64,000 nucleotides of DNA from Sulfurimonadaceae bacterium (GTDB taxonomy: Bacteria; Campylobacterota; Campylobacteria; Campylobacterales; Sulfurimonadaceae). Within the stretch, counting starts at the first letter, position 1. Every line of letters begins with the position of its first letter. Below are positions 1 to 9,046 of the stretch, one piece after another. The stretch lies in NCBI GenBank assembly GCA_028683835.1, contig JAQUHB010000002.1, positions 62,001 to 126,000 of the forward strand. The letters run 5' to 3'. The notes beneath the pieces were generated by a model that saw only the letters and a list, made by a program, of their open reading frames with translations, had not been told where the DNA came from and did not search any database. Position numbers and translations under genes: made by a program.

Positions 1-2
1 AA

Positions 3-209
3 GTTGCAAGAACTATATCTGACCTCTTTATACCTATAAAGAATAGTGATCAAAATACAAAAAACTATACCAAAAGTAGTATTATTGATATGTTTGACCA
101 AACTTTAAAAAATTCTAATGATACTTCTAGAGTTTTTGATCAAATGAAAAACCTCCTCGATAAAACATTAAAACAATTTGACAAACTTACACAAGCACTC
201 TACGCTTAA
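3..209 (+). CDS. C-terminal part of an unidentified protein (runs in from outside the window)
   Basis: An open frame enters from the left edge and ends at a TAA at 207-209, giving 68 visible residues. The tail is hydrophilic and probably helical, ending LTQALYA, with no motif I can name. There is no start inside the window that looks better than read-through from upstream. Its stop codon overlaps the stop of the convergent cytochrome gene (206-208 on the other strand), so the two genes meet tail to tail with no room for a terminator between them. Function unknown. Confidence 0.55.
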   Translation, partial: VARTISDLFIPIKNSDQNTKNYTKSSIIDMFDQTLKNSNDTSRVFDQMKNLLDKTLKQFDKLTQALYA

Positions 210-553
210 AGCTTCAAAAACTCTCTTAGTGGTCGTTCGTGGGACTGTTGTGGCGGTGAAGAAAGAAGCTGTTCATTAAGTTTCATATGGCAATCTCTAC
301 AACCACGAATCACTTTATGCTCTGCAATATTGGGTTTCTCAATTTTTTCAATACTGTGACAAGCAAAACAATCACTTCCACAATCCGCCATAGCGTTTGG
401 ATTTGCCGAGTGACACTTTATGCATGTAAGCATAGGTTTATGTCGTAAGTCTGTATTGATCTTTGGAAGAAGTTTTGGATGACACGTAAGACAGTCGCCC
501 GTACATGCCATCAAAGAGATATAAGCTATGAGTATTAAGGTTATTATTTTCAT
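206..553 (-). CDS. Small tetrahaem c-type cytochrome, probable lipoprotein
   Basis: This is a 115-residue periplasmic electron carrier. Four CxxCH haem-attachment motifs are visible at residues 21-25, 44-48, 62-66 and 85-89, and extra histidines between them could serve as distal ligands. The N-terminus is a short hydrophobic signal ending in a lipobox-like LMAC at 14-17, so the mature protein may be anchored through Cys17 just before the first haem site. It lies 24 bases downstream of clpB on the same strand, an unusual neighbour for a chaperone, and I see no Shine-Dalgarno sequence before its ATG. An AT-rich TATAAT lies only a few bases before the start, which could allow separate, nearly leaderless transcription. 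Tetrahaem proteins of this size often pass electrons between a quinol oxidase and periplasmic reductases, but the partner cannot be inferred here. Confidence 0.8.
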   Translation of the reverse strand: MKIITLILIAYISLMACTGDCLTCHPKLLPKINTDLRHKPMLTCIKCHSANPNAMADCGSDCFACHSIEKIEKPNIAEHKVIRGCRDCHMKLNEQLLSSPPQQSHERPLREFLKL

Positions 554-577
554 AAAAAATTATAACCATTTTTTTAT

Positions 578-3157
578 TTACGAAACGGTGACTTTTATCG
601 CATCACCTTGCGCATCAAAAGCTACGCTTGAGCCCTCAATAACTTCTCCACCAAGGATAAGATCAGCGAGTTTGTCTTCGACAATCTCATAAAGAGCACG
701 TTTAAGCGGTCTCGCTCCATATACAGGATCAAATCCAGCTTCTGCTATCAACTCTTTTGCAGACTCACTTAGAGTAATAGTGATATTTCTCTCCTCAACT
801 TTTTTAACTATCTCATTAAAAAACAGATCTACAATTCCTTTAATCTGCGTACTTCCAAGTGGATTAAAAATGATGATATCATCAAGTCTATTTAAAAACT
901 CGGGTTTAAATGCAAGTTTGAGTTCACCCATAACAGCATCACGCATCTTGTCATACTCATTACCCATGCTCATAATCTTATCACTTGCGATGTTACTTGT
1001 CATGATAATAATCGTATTAGTAAAGTCAACGGTGACACCTTTATTGTCCGTTAAACGTCCATCATCAAGCACTTGAAGCAAAATATTAAAGACATCTGGA
1101 TGCGCTTTTTCCACTTCATCTAAAAGTATTACACTATACGGCTTTCGGCGCACCGCTTCAGTGAGCTGTCCACCTTCATCATATCCGACATATCCTGGAG
1201 GGGCACCGACAAGGCGTGAAACGGCGTGTTTCTCCATATACTCACTCATATCGATTCTAACCATCGCTTCTTCTGTGTCGAAAAGAAATTTAGCTAATGT
1301 TTTCGCTGTTTGAGTTTTTCCTACACCCGTCGGCCCAAGGAAAAGAAAACTTCCTATCGGTCTATTTTTATCACTGAGGCCTGCCTTATTTCTCTTGATT
1401 GCCCGTGCTACAGCGTGTGTTGCACGCTCTTGACCGATAACTGAGAGATTGAGTTCATCCTCTACATGTAAGATTTTTTCTTTCTCACTTTGCAGCATTT
1501 TACTCACAGCTATTCCCGTCCATCTACTAACAATCGAAGCGATAGCATCCTCATCCACACTATTTTTTAGCAGCGTACCCTCTTTCTGCATCTCTTTCCA
1601 CTTCTCATGAAGAGAGTTTTCCTCTTCTAAAAGTTTAGGAACTATCCCATACTCGATCTCTGCGGCTTTATTATATTCGCCGCTGTTTTTAGCATATTCT
1701 GCTTCACGCTTTTTAGCTTCGACATCTGATTTGATAGTTGCAATCTTTTCAAAGATTGCTTTTTCATGATTAAACTGCGATTCTAGGGCACGTTTTTCTT
1801 CCTCTGCATCTGCAAGCTCTTTAGCAATCTCTTCGATTCTTTTGGTATTACTTACAGATTCCTCCATTTTAAGAGCTTCTCTTTCTACATGATATTCTTG
1901 AATCTTTCTTTTTATCGATGCTAGTGCATTGGGTTCGCTCTCTATTTGCATTTTAAGTTCTGCGGCTGCTTCATCAATAAGATCGATTGCTTTATCTGGC
2001 AAAAATCTATCTGTGATGTAGCGTTCACTCAGTTTTGCAGCTGCAACAAGTGCTGAATCGGTAATCGTTATATTATGGAATGCTTCAAGATTTTCTTTAA
2101 TTCCTCGAAGTATCTGTAAAGCTTGATTAACACTTGGTTCATCCACGCGTACGGGCTGAAAACGTCGTTGTAATGCGGCATCTTTCTCGAAATATTTTCT
2201 ATACTCTTTTAAAGTCGTAGCACCGATAGTGCGAAGCTCACCTCGTGCAAGAGCAGGTTTTAAGATGTTTGCCGCATCCATACTTCCCTCACTCGCACCC
2301 GCACCAATAATCGTATGAATCTCATCAATAAAGAGAATAATATTCGTATTTTTTTTCACTTCATCAATAACAGATTTCAGTCTATCTTCAAACTCTCCAC
2401 GATATTTTGCACCTGCGATAAGCGCACTCATATCAAGGGCGATAACACGTTTATTTTGTAAAGACAAAGGCACTTCTTTGTTATATATTCGCTGTGCCAG
2501 ACCTTCGACTAGAGCAGTTTTACCAACTCCCGGTTCACCCAAAAGGATAGGATTATTTTTCGTTTTACGAATCAAAATCTGCATAGTACGGTTGATCTCT
2601 TCATCTCGCCCAATTACCGGAGAAAGATTTCCATCTGCCGCTTGTTTTGTCAGATCGATACCATATTTAGAGAGTGCTTCAAGATTTTCATCTCCCGTTT
2701 GGGAGTCTATTTTTTGACCCCCGCGAAACGACTCAAGTGTTTTTGTCAAATCAACTATATTGACATATTTTCCGATAATCTCTTTAAACGGAGATTCTTT
2801 TAAATTTGCAATAATGTAGCTGTCAACAGCCAAAAATGTATCTCCGTTTTTGGTCATCTCCCCAGCACCACGTTGTAAAGAATCTACAAATTTTTTAGAA
2901 AGTTTGATGTTTTCTTTACTCACCGATGAGGATGTAGGAAATTTGTTTGCCACACTTTTTATATCAAGTTCTATAGCAGTTTTGTCAATATTCATTTTGT
3001 TAAATGCCTGATTCAAAACCGAATTTGTATTTGTTAATTGCGCCCACAAGAAGTGAGTTGGATCGACCTCCATATTTTTATTGTGTAAAGCTAAAGAGAG
3101 TGAAGAGTCTATCGCTTCATTCATATTATGTGTAAGTTTTTCAAAAATATTATTCAT
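578..3157 (-). CDS. clpB: ClpB protein disaggregase (Hsp100)
   Basis: An ATP-driven hexameric chaperone that extracts polypeptides from aggregates together with DnaK. The 859 residues match the family length. An N-terminal Clp_N repeat region covers about 1-145. AAA+ module 1 has Walker A GEPGVGKT at 207-214 and Walker B around LFIDE at 275-279. The coiled-coil middle domain spans about 405-525. AAA+ module 2 has Walker A GPTGVGKT at 608-615, followed by the C-terminal small domain. The coiled-coil propeller distinguishes it from ClpA, which is also encoded in this window. The ATG at 3157 is preceded by AAGG at suitable spacing. Just upstream lies a near-consensus promoter overlapped by a HspR-type inverted repeat, so heat-shock control is likely. 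It is divergent from ctpA. Confidence 0.98.
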   Translation of the reverse strand: MNNIFEKLTHNMNEAIDSSLSLALHNKNMEVDPTHFLWAQLTNTNSVLNQAFNKMNIDKTAIELDIKSVANKFPTSSSVSKENIKLSKKFVDSLQRGAGEMTKNGDTFLAVDSYIIANLKESPFKEIIGKYVNIVDLTKTLESFRGGQKIDSQTGDENLEALSKYGIDLTKQAADGNLSPVIGRDEEINRTMQILIRKTKNNPILLGEPGVGKTALVEGLAQRIYNKEVPLSLQNKRVIALDMSALIAGAKYRGEFEDRLKSVIDEVKKNTNIILFIDEIHTIIGAGASEGSMDAANILKPALARGELRTIGATTLKEYRKYFEKDAALQRRFQPVRVDEPSVNQALQILRGIKENLEAFHNITITDSALVAAAKLSERYITDRFLPDKAIDLIDEAAAELKMQIESEPNALASIKRKIQEYHVEREALKMEESVSNTKRIEEIAKELADAEEEKRALESQFNHEKAIFEKIATIKSDVEAKKREAEYAKNSGEYNKAAEIEYGIVPKLLEEENSLHEKWKEMQKEGTLLKNSVDEDAIASIVSRWTGIAVSKMLQSEKEKILHVEDELNLSVIGQERATHAVARAIKRNKAGLSDKNRPIGSFLFLGPTGVGKTQTAKTLAKFLFDTEEAMVRIDMSEYMEKHAVSRLVGAPPGYVGYDEGGQLTEAVRRKPYSVILLDEVEKAHPDVFNILLQVLDDGRLTDNKGVTVDFTNTIIIMTSNIASDKIMSMGNEYDKMRDAVMGELKLAFKPEFLNRLDDIIIFNPLGSTQIKGIVDLFFNEIVKKVEERNITITLSESAKELIAEAGFDPVYGARPLKRALYEIVEDKLADLILGGEVIEGSSVAFDAQGDAIKVTVS

Positions 3158-3186
3158 CTATTCTGCCTTTGTTTTAAAGATGAAAA

Positions 3187-3217
3187 ATTATATCAGATTG
3201 AGTCTATTAATGTCAAG
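3187..3217 (-). promoter_or_regulatory. clpB promoter with overlapping HspR/HAIR-like operator
   Basis: Read on the minus strand, -35 TTGACA is at 3216-3211 and -10 TATAAT at 3192-3187, with an 18-base spacer and 30 bases from the clpB ATG. A 21-base element at 3197-3217, CTTGACA-N7-ACTCAAT, matches the HspR consensus CTTGAGT-N7-ACTCAAG at 11 of 14 positions and covers the -35. HspR represses chaperone genes in Campylobacter and Helicobacter; its presence in this organism is inferred. Confidence 0.6.
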
Positions 3218-3298
3218 TTATCTTAGTCTATCTCGACAACTATATTTTTAATTCAAAAATGCTTTTACAAATTTATTGTTATGTAAATGAGTTTTAAG

Positions 3299-3304
3299 TA
3301 TAAT
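3299..3304 (+). promoter_or_regulatory. -10 box for the ctpA-pur operon
   Basis: TATAAT lies 37 bases before the ctpA ATG, at the end of an AT-rich stretch without a clear -35, as is usual for the main sigma factor in Campylobacterota. A start near 3311 would give a leader of about 30 bases. Confidence 0.5.
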
Positions 3305-3340
3305 ATCCGACTTTAAAATTTAACATTCACTAGGTAGATT

Positions 3341-4666
3341 ATGCTTAATAAAAAATTCATTACCCTTGGTTTCATTACAACCGCGACGGCAATCAGTCTA
3401 TTTTTTTCACCATCTCTTTTCGCAGCAACGCCGCCAAAAGTGATCTCAAAACCTGTAACTGAAGCTTCAAGGCTTGAGGCTTTAGCAAAATTTACCAAAG
3501 TTTTGAGTATCGTCGAGCAATATAATGTCGATGATGTCACACTTCAAGAGCTTATAGATAAAGCTCTTCAAGGGATGATGACCAACCTTGATGCACACTC
3601 TGCATTTATGAATAAAAAAAGTTTTGAAAGCTTAAAAGTTCAAACAGACGGAGAGTTCGGTGGACTTGGAATCACTGTTGGTATGAAAGATGGAGCACTC
3701 ACTGTTATCGCACCGCTTGAGGGAACTCCTGCTGATAAAGCAGGATTAAAAGCTGAAGACATCATCTTAAAGATCAATGATAAATCGACTCTTAGCATGA
3801 CAATCGATGACGCAGTTTCCGTTATGCGTGGAGAGATTGGAACACCTATCGATATCACTGTTGTAAGAAAAAGTGAAATAAAACCGCTTCATTTTCATAT
3901 CATAAGAGGTAAAATTGATATCCAGTCTGTTTACACAAAACAGATCGATGATTCTATCCTTTATATAAGAATTACAAGTTTTGACAAGAAGGTAGTTGAA
4001 GGTGTTAAAAAAGCTATAAACCAATATAAAAATAAAGATAAAGGGATCATCTTAGATCTTCGTAACAACCCCGGCGGACTTTTAGATCAGGCTGTTGGAC
4101 TTGTAGATCTTTTTGTGGATAAAGGAATTATCGTCTCACAAAAAGGACGCACAAAAACTGAAGATAAAGAGTATGATGCCACAACAGCCGCGACTATGAC
4201 AAAAATGCCTATGGTTGTTCTTATAAACGGAGGAAGTGCAAGTGCTTCTGAAATCGTCTCCGGTGCACTTCAAGATCAAAAACGTGCAGTTCTTGTCGGA
4301 ACGAAAAGTTTTGGAAAAGGAAGTGTTCAAGTTGTGCTACCAATCTCTGAAGATGAAGCGATCAAGCTTACAATCGCTAGATATTACCTTCCAAGCGGAC
4401 GCACTATTCAAGCGGTAGGCGTTACTCCTGATATTGAAGTCAATGAAGGTGTAATCAAAACAGATGACAACAATGACTTTATGATCAAAGAAGCTGATTT
4501 GAAGCAACATCTTGAAAAAGAGCTTCAAAAAGATACAGGAAAAGCAGACAAAACAAAAGAGAAAGAGAAAGACGATAAAGTAATCACAAAAGAGCAGATG
4601 TTCAAAGATTTACAACTCAAAGAGGCCTTTGGGATCATCAAAGCACTCATCATAACAAAAGGATAA
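3341..4666 (+). CDS. ctpA: Carboxy-terminal processing protease (S41 family, CtpA/Prc-like)
   Basis: A periplasmic serine protease that trims or degrades proteins from their C-terminal ends. The 441 residues start with a signal peptide (about 1-29, ending LFAA). A PDZ domain follows at about 100-185, with the carboxylate-binding region near 107-112 (GGLGIT). The S41 catalytic domain carries the Ser/Lys dyad: the serine is in GGSASASE, most likely Ser301, and Lys326 in SFGKG lies 25 residues later as in E. coli Prc. The C-terminal tail at about 390-425 is Lys/Glu-rich. It is the first gene of a rightward operon, with purC starting six bases after its stop, an arrangement I recall from C. jejuni (Cj0511-Cj0514). 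Substrates cannot be predicted from sequence. Confidence 0.95.
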   Translation: MLNKKFITLGFITTATAISLFFSPSLFAATPPKVISKPVTEASRLEALAKFTKVLSIVEQYNVDDVTLQELIDKALQGMMTNLDAHSAFMNKKSFESLKVQTDGEFGGLGITVGMKDGALTVIAPLEGTPADKAGLKAEDIILKINDKSTLSMTIDDAVSVMRGEIGTPIDITVVRKSEIKPLHFHIIRGKIDIQSVYTKQIDDSILYIRITSFDKKVVEGVKKAINQYKNKDKGIILDLRNNPGGLLDQAVGLVDLFVDKGIIVSQKGRTKTEDKEYDATTAATMTKMPMVVLINGGSASASEIVSGALQDQKRAVLVGTKSFGKGSVQVVLPISEDEAIKLTIARYYLPSGRTIQAVGVTPDIEVNEGVIKTDDNNDFMIKEADLKQHLEKELQKDTGKADKTKEKEKDDKVITKEQMFKDLQLKEAFGIIKALIITKG

Positions 4667-4671
4667 ACACA

Positions 4672-5385
4672 ATGGAAAAACGCGAACTTCTTTACGAAGG
4701 AAAAGCTAAAAAACTTTACTTAACAGACGACAAAGAGTTGGTAATTTCTGAATTTAAGGATGATCTAACTGCATTTAACGGTCTTAAAAAAGCAAATGAA
4801 GCTGGAAAAGGAGCTCTCAATAATAAGATCTCAACAGAGCTTTTTAAACTTTTAGATTCACAAGGTATTCCAACTCACTTTGTAAAGATGCTTGATGACA
4901 ATCACATGCTTCATAAAAAAGTAGATGTTATTTTGATTGAAGTAATTGTTCGCAATATTGCAACTGGCAGCTTAAGCAAAAACCTTGGTATACAAGATGG
5001 AATGGTTTTACCTTTCACTTTAGTTGAATTTGACTACAAAAACGATGAACTCGGTGATCCAAAGCTCAACGACCAACACGCCCTCATCTTAGGACTTGTC
5101 AAGTACCAAGATGAGCTTGATAAAATTCGCCGTATGGCAAGAGAGATTAACGATATTTTACGTCCATATTTTGCAGACAAGGGTTTAAATCTTGTAGACT
5201 TTAAACTTGAATTTGGAAAAGACAGCAGTGGCAATATTATCCTCGTAGATGAGATCTCTCCCGACAATTGCCGTTTTTGGGATATGACTACGGGTGAGAA
5301 GATGGATAAAGACCGTTTTCGTCAAGGTTTAGGCGGACTTAAAATGGCTTATGAAGAAGTTTTAAATAGAATATTAGGAAAATAA
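4672..5385 (+). CDS. purC: Phosphoribosylaminoimidazole-succinocarboxamide synthase
   Basis: This cytosolic enzyme joins CAIR and aspartate with ATP to form SAICAR in purine synthesis. At 237 residues it is the usual bacterial length. Family signatures are visible: the nucleotide-binding YEGKAKKLY at 8-16, [11 protein letters not shown] at 90-100 and [12 protein letters not shown] at 193-204. It sits between ctpA (six-base gap) and purS (two-base gap), the first of three consecutive purine genes, so it is almost certainly cotranscribed. No purine-repressor site is evident. The gene is intact, with no unusual features. Confidence 0.98.
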   Translation: MEKRELLYEGKAKKLYLTDDKELVISEFKDDLTAFNGLKKANEAGKGALNNKISTELFKLLDSQGIPTHFVKMLDDNHMLHKKVDVILIEVIVRNIATGSLSKNLGIQDGMVLPFTLVEFDYKNDELGDPKLNDQHALILGLVKYQDELDKIRRMAREINDILRPYFADKGLNLVDFKLEFGKDSSGNIILVDEISPDNCRFWDMTTGEKMDKDRFRQGLGGLKMAYEEVLNRILGK

Positions 5386-5387
5386 CA

Positions 5388-5630
5388 ATGACAGCAATAG
5401 TAAATATTTCACTTAAGAACGGCGTTCTTGATTCTCAAGGAAAAGCGGTACATCATGCACTTGATTCACTTCATTTTGAGGGGATTAAAGATGTTAGAGT
5501 CGGTAAACAGATCATCTTAAAAATAGACAGTGATGATCATGACAAAGTTCGTGCAGATGTTACACAGATGTGTGAAGATCTTCTTGCAAATACTGTTATT
5601 GAAGATTATGATATCGAGCTTATTAAATGA
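5388..5630 (+). CDS. purS: FGAM synthase subunit PurS
   Basis: The 80-residue protein is the small bridging subunit of the three-part formylglycinamidine ribonucleotide synthase, holding the PurL synthetase and PurQ glutaminase together. Length and fold pattern match PurS: a beta-alpha-beta start ending near KDVRVGKQI and a C-terminal strand ending [10 protein letters not shown]. It begins two bases after purC, and its stop region overlaps the purQ start by four bases (ATGA). PurL is not in the window and must be encoded elsewhere, which is common in Campylobacterota. Confidence 0.95.
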   Translation: MTAIVNISLKNGVLDSQGKAVHHALDSLHFEGIKDVRVGKQIILKIDSDDHDKVRADVTQMCEDLLANTVIEDYDIELIK

Positions 5631-6301
5631 AAGTAGCAGTATTACAGTTTCCTGGTACAAACTGTGAATATGACACGGTTTATGCATTTGAAAAACTTGG
5701 TGCCATAACTCAAGTTATCTGGCACAAAGAGGAATCTCTTCCAGAAGATATTGACCTTGTAGTTGTTGCTGGTGGCTTTAGCTATGGAGATTACTTAAGG
5801 AGCGGTGCTATTGCAAAATTTTCACCGATTATGAAAGCGGTCAAAAAGTATGCTAATAATGGCGGAAAAGTTCTTGGAATCTGTAATGGTTTTCAAGTTT
5901 TAACTGAATCAGGTCTTCTTCCGGGAGCACTTAAAAGAAATGAGAGTCTTCACTTTATCTCACGTCACCACAATCTTAAAGTAGTTGCAAATGATAATAC
6001 TTTTTTAGAAAAACTTTCTGTGAATGATGTTGTCAATGTACCAATCGCACATCACGATGGTAACTATTATATTGATGCAACAGGCTTGAAAGAGCTTTAT
6101 GCAAATAACCAAGTTCTTTTAAAATATACAGATGCTTCTGGAGAGATCTCAAATCCAAATGGCTCTGTTGATTCAATTGCAGGTATCTGTAACAAAGAAA
6201 AAAATGTATTCGGTCTTATGCCGCATCCTGAACGTGCTATGGAAACATTGCTTGGAAGTGATGATGGAGTAAAAATGCTTGAGGGCTTTTTAAGCGCGTG
6301 A
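5627..6301 (+). CDS. purQ: FGAM synthase glutaminase subunit PurQ
   Basis: A class I glutamine amidotransferase that supplies ammonia to PurL for conversion of FGAR to FGAM. In 224 residues the catalytic triad is intact: Cys86 in GICNGFQ, and His200 and Glu202 in MPHPE. The N-terminal [12 protein letters not shown] is typical of the PurS-dependent, small-PurQ class. The gene is translationally coupled to purS by a four-base overlap, and its stop overlaps the next gene's GTG start in the same way. Together with purC and purS it forms the purine part of this operon. Confidence 0.98.
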   Translation: MKVAVLQFPGTNCEYDTVYAFEKLGAITQVIWHKEESLPEDIDLVVVAGGFSYGDYLRSGAIAKFSPIMKAVKKYANNGGKVLGICNGFQVLTESGLLPGALKRNESLHFISRHHNLKVVANDNTFLEKLSVNDVVNVPIAHHDGNYYIDATGLKELYANNQVLLKYTDASGEISNPNGSVDSIAGICNKEKNVFGLMPHPERAMETLLGSDDGVKMLEGFLSA

Positions 6302-7434
6302 TACGTTTACTCCTTGCATTTTTGCTTGTTTTCCAATTCTCTTTTGCTGAAGATAATAATGTCAGCAGTGAATCTATCCCAGCAGATACAATTTCAGACA
6401 CGCCACCAGTAGCCGCACAACCAGCGGGACCTCAAATAGTATACCTTTCTTATAGTAGTGTCCCAAATAAAATCATTAACGGTGAGATTTTTGCTGTCAC
6501 TATAAAATCACTCTCTACAGATTCAAATTATCAAGATATCTCATTTACATTTGAAAATGGAAGTCATATTGTTCTTATAGATGATAAGACAACTCAAACA
6601 AAAGAGGGAAATTATTTTTATGATACTTTCTACTTTCAAGTAACTGGGTCTAGTGCAACACTTCCAGATATCATAGCAACAGCTTCAGACGACGCGCAAG
6701 GCACTTATCCTACGACCACCACATTAAAGGGACAAAGTCTCAATGTTATAACACTCAATCCAAGAAGTGATTTTTCAAATGTTATTGCAGAAGAGTTCAA
6801 TCTTGTAACGCATAAAATAACGAGTTATGATAAAAATAATAATATTGTATTATTTACAGCAACAGCTACAAGATCAGATCTCAGTAGAATGAAGATGAAA
6901 GATGTTACAAAACAAGGTATTGAATCCATAGACAATAGTTTTATGAGTCCAAAAATCACCTACTATGCAATCATCAAAAAAGGTGTGCAAAGCTTTGATT
7001 TCACATATTACAATCTCAAAAACCAGACATTTGAAAAAATATCAATTCCAATCGTAATAGATGATGATAAAGTAACTACAATGAGTGATTTAGACCCAAA
7101 AGATCAACAATTTACGGGCCTAAAACTTGCAATTACTGTTATCTTTTTATTAACATTATTTACTTTAATCATGTGGAAGAAAAAATACAAATTTCTCGTA
7201 ATTCTAATCCTTCCAATTGCTTATTTAGTTTACCTCATGAAGCCTGCAGATTCTATGTGTGTGAAACAAGGATCAAATGTATACTTACTCCCCCTAACAA
7301 ATGGAACTATCTTTGAGAAAACAACGAGCCAAGAGAACCTTGAGATCGAGGGTGAAAGCGGCAACTTTAAAAAAGTAAAACTCAGCAGTGATAAAATTGG
7401 ATGGATAAGAAATGAAGATGCTTGCTCGAATTAG
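6298..7434 (+). CDS. Membrane-anchored periplasmic protein with a C-terminal SH3-like domain
   Basis: This 378-residue protein is of unknown function. It has a signal peptide (1-17, ending SFA), a Ser/Pro/Ala-rich segment to about 45, and a long beta-rich periplasmic part to about 270 that resembles the immunoglobulin-like layout of BatD/oxygen-tolerance proteins. Two closely spaced membrane helices follow (about 275-293 and 298-313), then a bacterial SH3-like domain at about 321-374 ending [12 protein letters not shown]. With a cleaved signal and two helices, both soluble parts face the periplasm. SH3-like domains often bind cell-wall peptides. It starts with GTG overlapping the purQ stop by four bases, and its own end overlaps plsC by 23 bases. 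A hypothetical gene occupies the same place in C. jejuni (Cj0515, recalled). The BatD comparison is weak. Confidence 0.75.
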   Translation: MIRLLLAFLLVFQFSFAEDNNVSSESIPADTISDTPPVAAQPAGPQIVYLSYSSVPNKIINGEIFAVTIKSLSTDSNYQDISFTFENGSHIVLIDDKTTQTKEGNYFYDTFYFQVTGSSATLPDIIATASDDAQGTYPTTTTLKGQSLNVITLNPRSDFSNVIAEEFNLVTHKITSYDKNNNIVLFTATATRSDLSRMKMKDVTKQGIESIDNSFMSPKITYYAIIKKGVQSFDFTYYNLKNQTFEKISIPIVIDDDKVTTMSDLDPKDQQFTGLKLAITVIFLLTLFTLIMWKKKYKFLVILILPIAYLVYLMKPADSMCVKQGSNVYLLPLTNGTIFEKTTSQENLEIEGESGNFKKVKLSSDKIGWIRNEDACSN

Positions 7435-8110
7435 TTGGGCATATGCAACACTTGTAATTTTTACCGGTATGACCTTGATGATAACCATCTTCAAGATCGT
7501 ACCAAAACCCTATGCACAAAAAATAGCTTCAAAGTTTATTCAACTTCTTACATTTTGGTCATATAAAAAAATAGGAACGGAAGACCCTCAAACTCAAATG
7601 TTTTTAGTCAATCATCAAAGTGATCTTGATATTGGTGTTATGGAACTCTTATCTAAACGAGATCTTGCATGGGTTGCAAAAAAAGAACTTTTTGATATCC
7701 CATTTTTTGGTCTCACTCTGCGCCTGCCAAATGATATTCCAATAGAGAGAGAAAGTAAAAGTTCTTTGGTCAAACTTCTTAAAGCGAGTAAGGAGAGACT
7801 TGATGAGGGAAGAGTGATAACAATCTTTCCAGAGGGCACACGAAGCTCAACAGGTAAGATGCTTCCCTTTAAACCGGGAGCAAAACTTGTAGCAGACAAA
7901 TATGCATTGTGTGTTCAGCCTGTTGTTTTAATCGCTACTGCTTCATGTTATAACATCAAAAAATATTACTATAGACCTCGTAAGATAAAAGCGATCTTTT
8001 TAGATTCTTTTATTGCTGATAAAGAGGATAAAGATTGGATGAATAATCTAAGAACTACAATGCAAAAGGTGTATGATCATGAGCTGGCAAACAATACTAG
8101 CAATAGGTAG
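7412..8110 (+). CDS. plsC: 1-acyl-sn-glycerol-3-phosphate acyltransferase
   Basis: This inner-membrane enzyme acylates lysophosphatidic acid to phosphatidic acid, the branch point of phospholipid synthesis. At 232 residues it has an N-terminal membrane helix (about 8-28), the catalytic NHxxxxD motif at 67-73 (NHQSDLD), the substrate-binding block around the IERESKSS stretch at 111-118, and FPEGTRS at 139-145. It overlaps the preceding membrane-protein gene by 23 bases and crcB by 32 to 38 bases, so it is clearly part of the same operon. The ATG at 7418 is an alternative start two codons in. Synteny with C. jejuni plsC (Cj0516, recalled) supports the call. Confidence 0.95.
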   Translation: MKMLARISWAYATLVIFTGMTLMITIFKIVPKPYAQKIASKFIQLLTFWSYKKIGTEDPQTQMFLVNHQSDLDIGVMELLSKRDLAWVAKKELFDIPFFGLTLRLPNDIPIERESKSSLVKLLKASKERLDEGRVITIFPEGTRSSTGKMLPFKPGAKLVADKYALCVQPVVLIATASCYNIKKYYYRPRKIKAIFLDSFIADKEDKDWMNNLRTTMQKVYDHELANNTSNR

Positions 8111-8474
8111 CGGCGGCTTTATAGGCGCAGTGCTTCGCTCTTATGTCAATGGTCTCATCTCTCATAAAGTGCCTCATGATCTTCCGTTTGGAACGCTTGG
8201 TGTTAATCTTATCGGAAGCTTCATTATGGGAATACTTATCGCCTACTTTATGTATACGAGCTTTTTTTCCTTACATGTAAAGAGTTTTCTGACAACTGGT
8301 ATCTTAGGAGGATTTACAACTTACTCTACTTTTGCAATAGAAAGTTTTTTCCTTCTTCAAGGAGGAAATCTTTTTTTAGGATTTGTAAATATGGGACTCA
8401 ATCTCTTTGGAACTGTTTTAATGGCAGGCGGTGGATTTTACTTAGCAAAGTTTGTAATATCTCCTCTTCCTTAG
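8079..8474 (+). CDS. crcB: Fluoride exporter CrcB/Fluc
   Basis: A small four-helix membrane protein forming a dual-topology dimeric fluoride channel that keeps cytosolic fluoride low. Family marks are the GGFIGAVLRS start, NLIGSFIMG in helix 2 and the GILGGFTTYSTF break in helix 3, whose Phe and Thr/Ser residues line the pore. Of two in-frame ATGs at 8073 and 8079 I prefer 8079. AAAGG at 8065-8069 is then nine bases away rather than three, and the protein starts MSWQTILAIG. It overlaps plsC and has no fluoride riboswitch of its own, so expression follows the operon. Its end overlaps the convergent ABC ATPase by four bases. The segment at 8271-8280 is a TTACATGTAA palindrome. Confidence 0.95.
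   Translation: MSWQTILAIGSGGFIGAVLRSYVNGLISHKVPHDLPFGTLGVNLIGSFIMGILIAYFMYTSFFSLHVKSFLTTGILGGFTTYSTFAIESFFLLQGGNLFLGFVNMGLNLFGTVLMAGGGFYLAKFVISPLP
8271..8280. repeat. TTACATGTAA iterated palindrome, copy 1 (in crcB)
   Basis: An exact 10-base palindrome, read in the gene as Leu-His-Val. It is one of ten exact copies in the window, all inside genes. Confidence 0.7.
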
Positions 8475-9046
8475 CCGATTGTTATAACCTCATCACTGCA
8501 CCACGATGCAAGATCAGCATCATGTGTAATAAGAAGCATTCCAAACTTATCCAAGTGCCCTAAAAGTATCTTCATAACTTCGAGCTGTATGATATTATCG
8601 AGTGCGGATGTTGGTTCATCCAAAAGAAGTAGTTTCGGCTTCATAAGCAATGCCCGCACTATCGAAGCACGCTGAAGCTGTCCTCCCGAGAGGAGGTGCG
8701 GTAATTTCTCTAAAAGTGCATATTCCAAATCCATACTTTTTAAATACTTTTCTATCTCATCAATATTTGCCACATCTTTTATCTGATCGATTATTCTATA
8801 ACTAGGATGAAATGAACTGTATGGATCTTGAAAAACTTGCGAAACATCCTTACAAGTAAGCGTTCCAGAAGTTGGTTTGAGATTGCCGAGTATGAGTTCA
8901 AAGAGAGTAGATTTACCCGCTCCACTCTCCCCTACAATCGATTTAATCTCGCCCACATGTAAGGAAAGATTAAAATCTTTATAGAGTTGTTTATTTTTCG
9001 TGTAACCAAAACTCAAATCCTTTATATGTAAGACTTCTTCACTCAA
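8471..9046 (-). CDS. Orphan ABC transporter ATPase, peptide/nickel (Dpp/Opp/Nik) type
   Basis: A nucleotide-binding subunit of 191 residues with all ATPase motifs: Walker A GESGAGKS at 39-46, Q-loop VFQDPYSSFHP around 71-81, signature LSGGQ at 119-123, Walker B LLLLDEP at 139-145 and H-loop His175. The DPYSSFHP segment is characteristic of the DppF/OppF/NikE group. That group normally runs 250-330 residues with a C-terminal extension, which is missing here; the protein stops 16 residues after the H-loop. No permease or binding protein lies nearby. The start overlaps the proA stop by four bases (ATGA), so it is cotranslated with a proline-synthesis gene. It could serve permeases encoded elsewhere or a non-transport role. 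Confidence 0.85.
   Translation of the reverse strand: MSEEVLHIKDLSFGYTKNKQLYKDFNLSLHVGEIKSIVGESGAGKSTLFELILGNLKPTSGTLTCKDVSQVFQDPYSSFHPSYRIIDQIKDVANIDEIEKYLKSMDLEYALLEKLPHLLSGGQLQRASIVRALLMKPKLLLLDEPTSALDNIIQLEVMKILLGHLDKFGMLLITHDADLASWCSDEVITIG

Noticed and set aside
5388-6301. Missing purL as a sign of a broken purine operon
   Set aside because: The small PurS/PurQ class works with a separately encoded PurL, and scattered pur genes are normal in this phylum.
8040-8080. Possible fluoride riboswitch before crcB
   Set aside because: crcB overlaps plsC and there is no untranslated leader or the expected pseudoknot; expression follows the operon.
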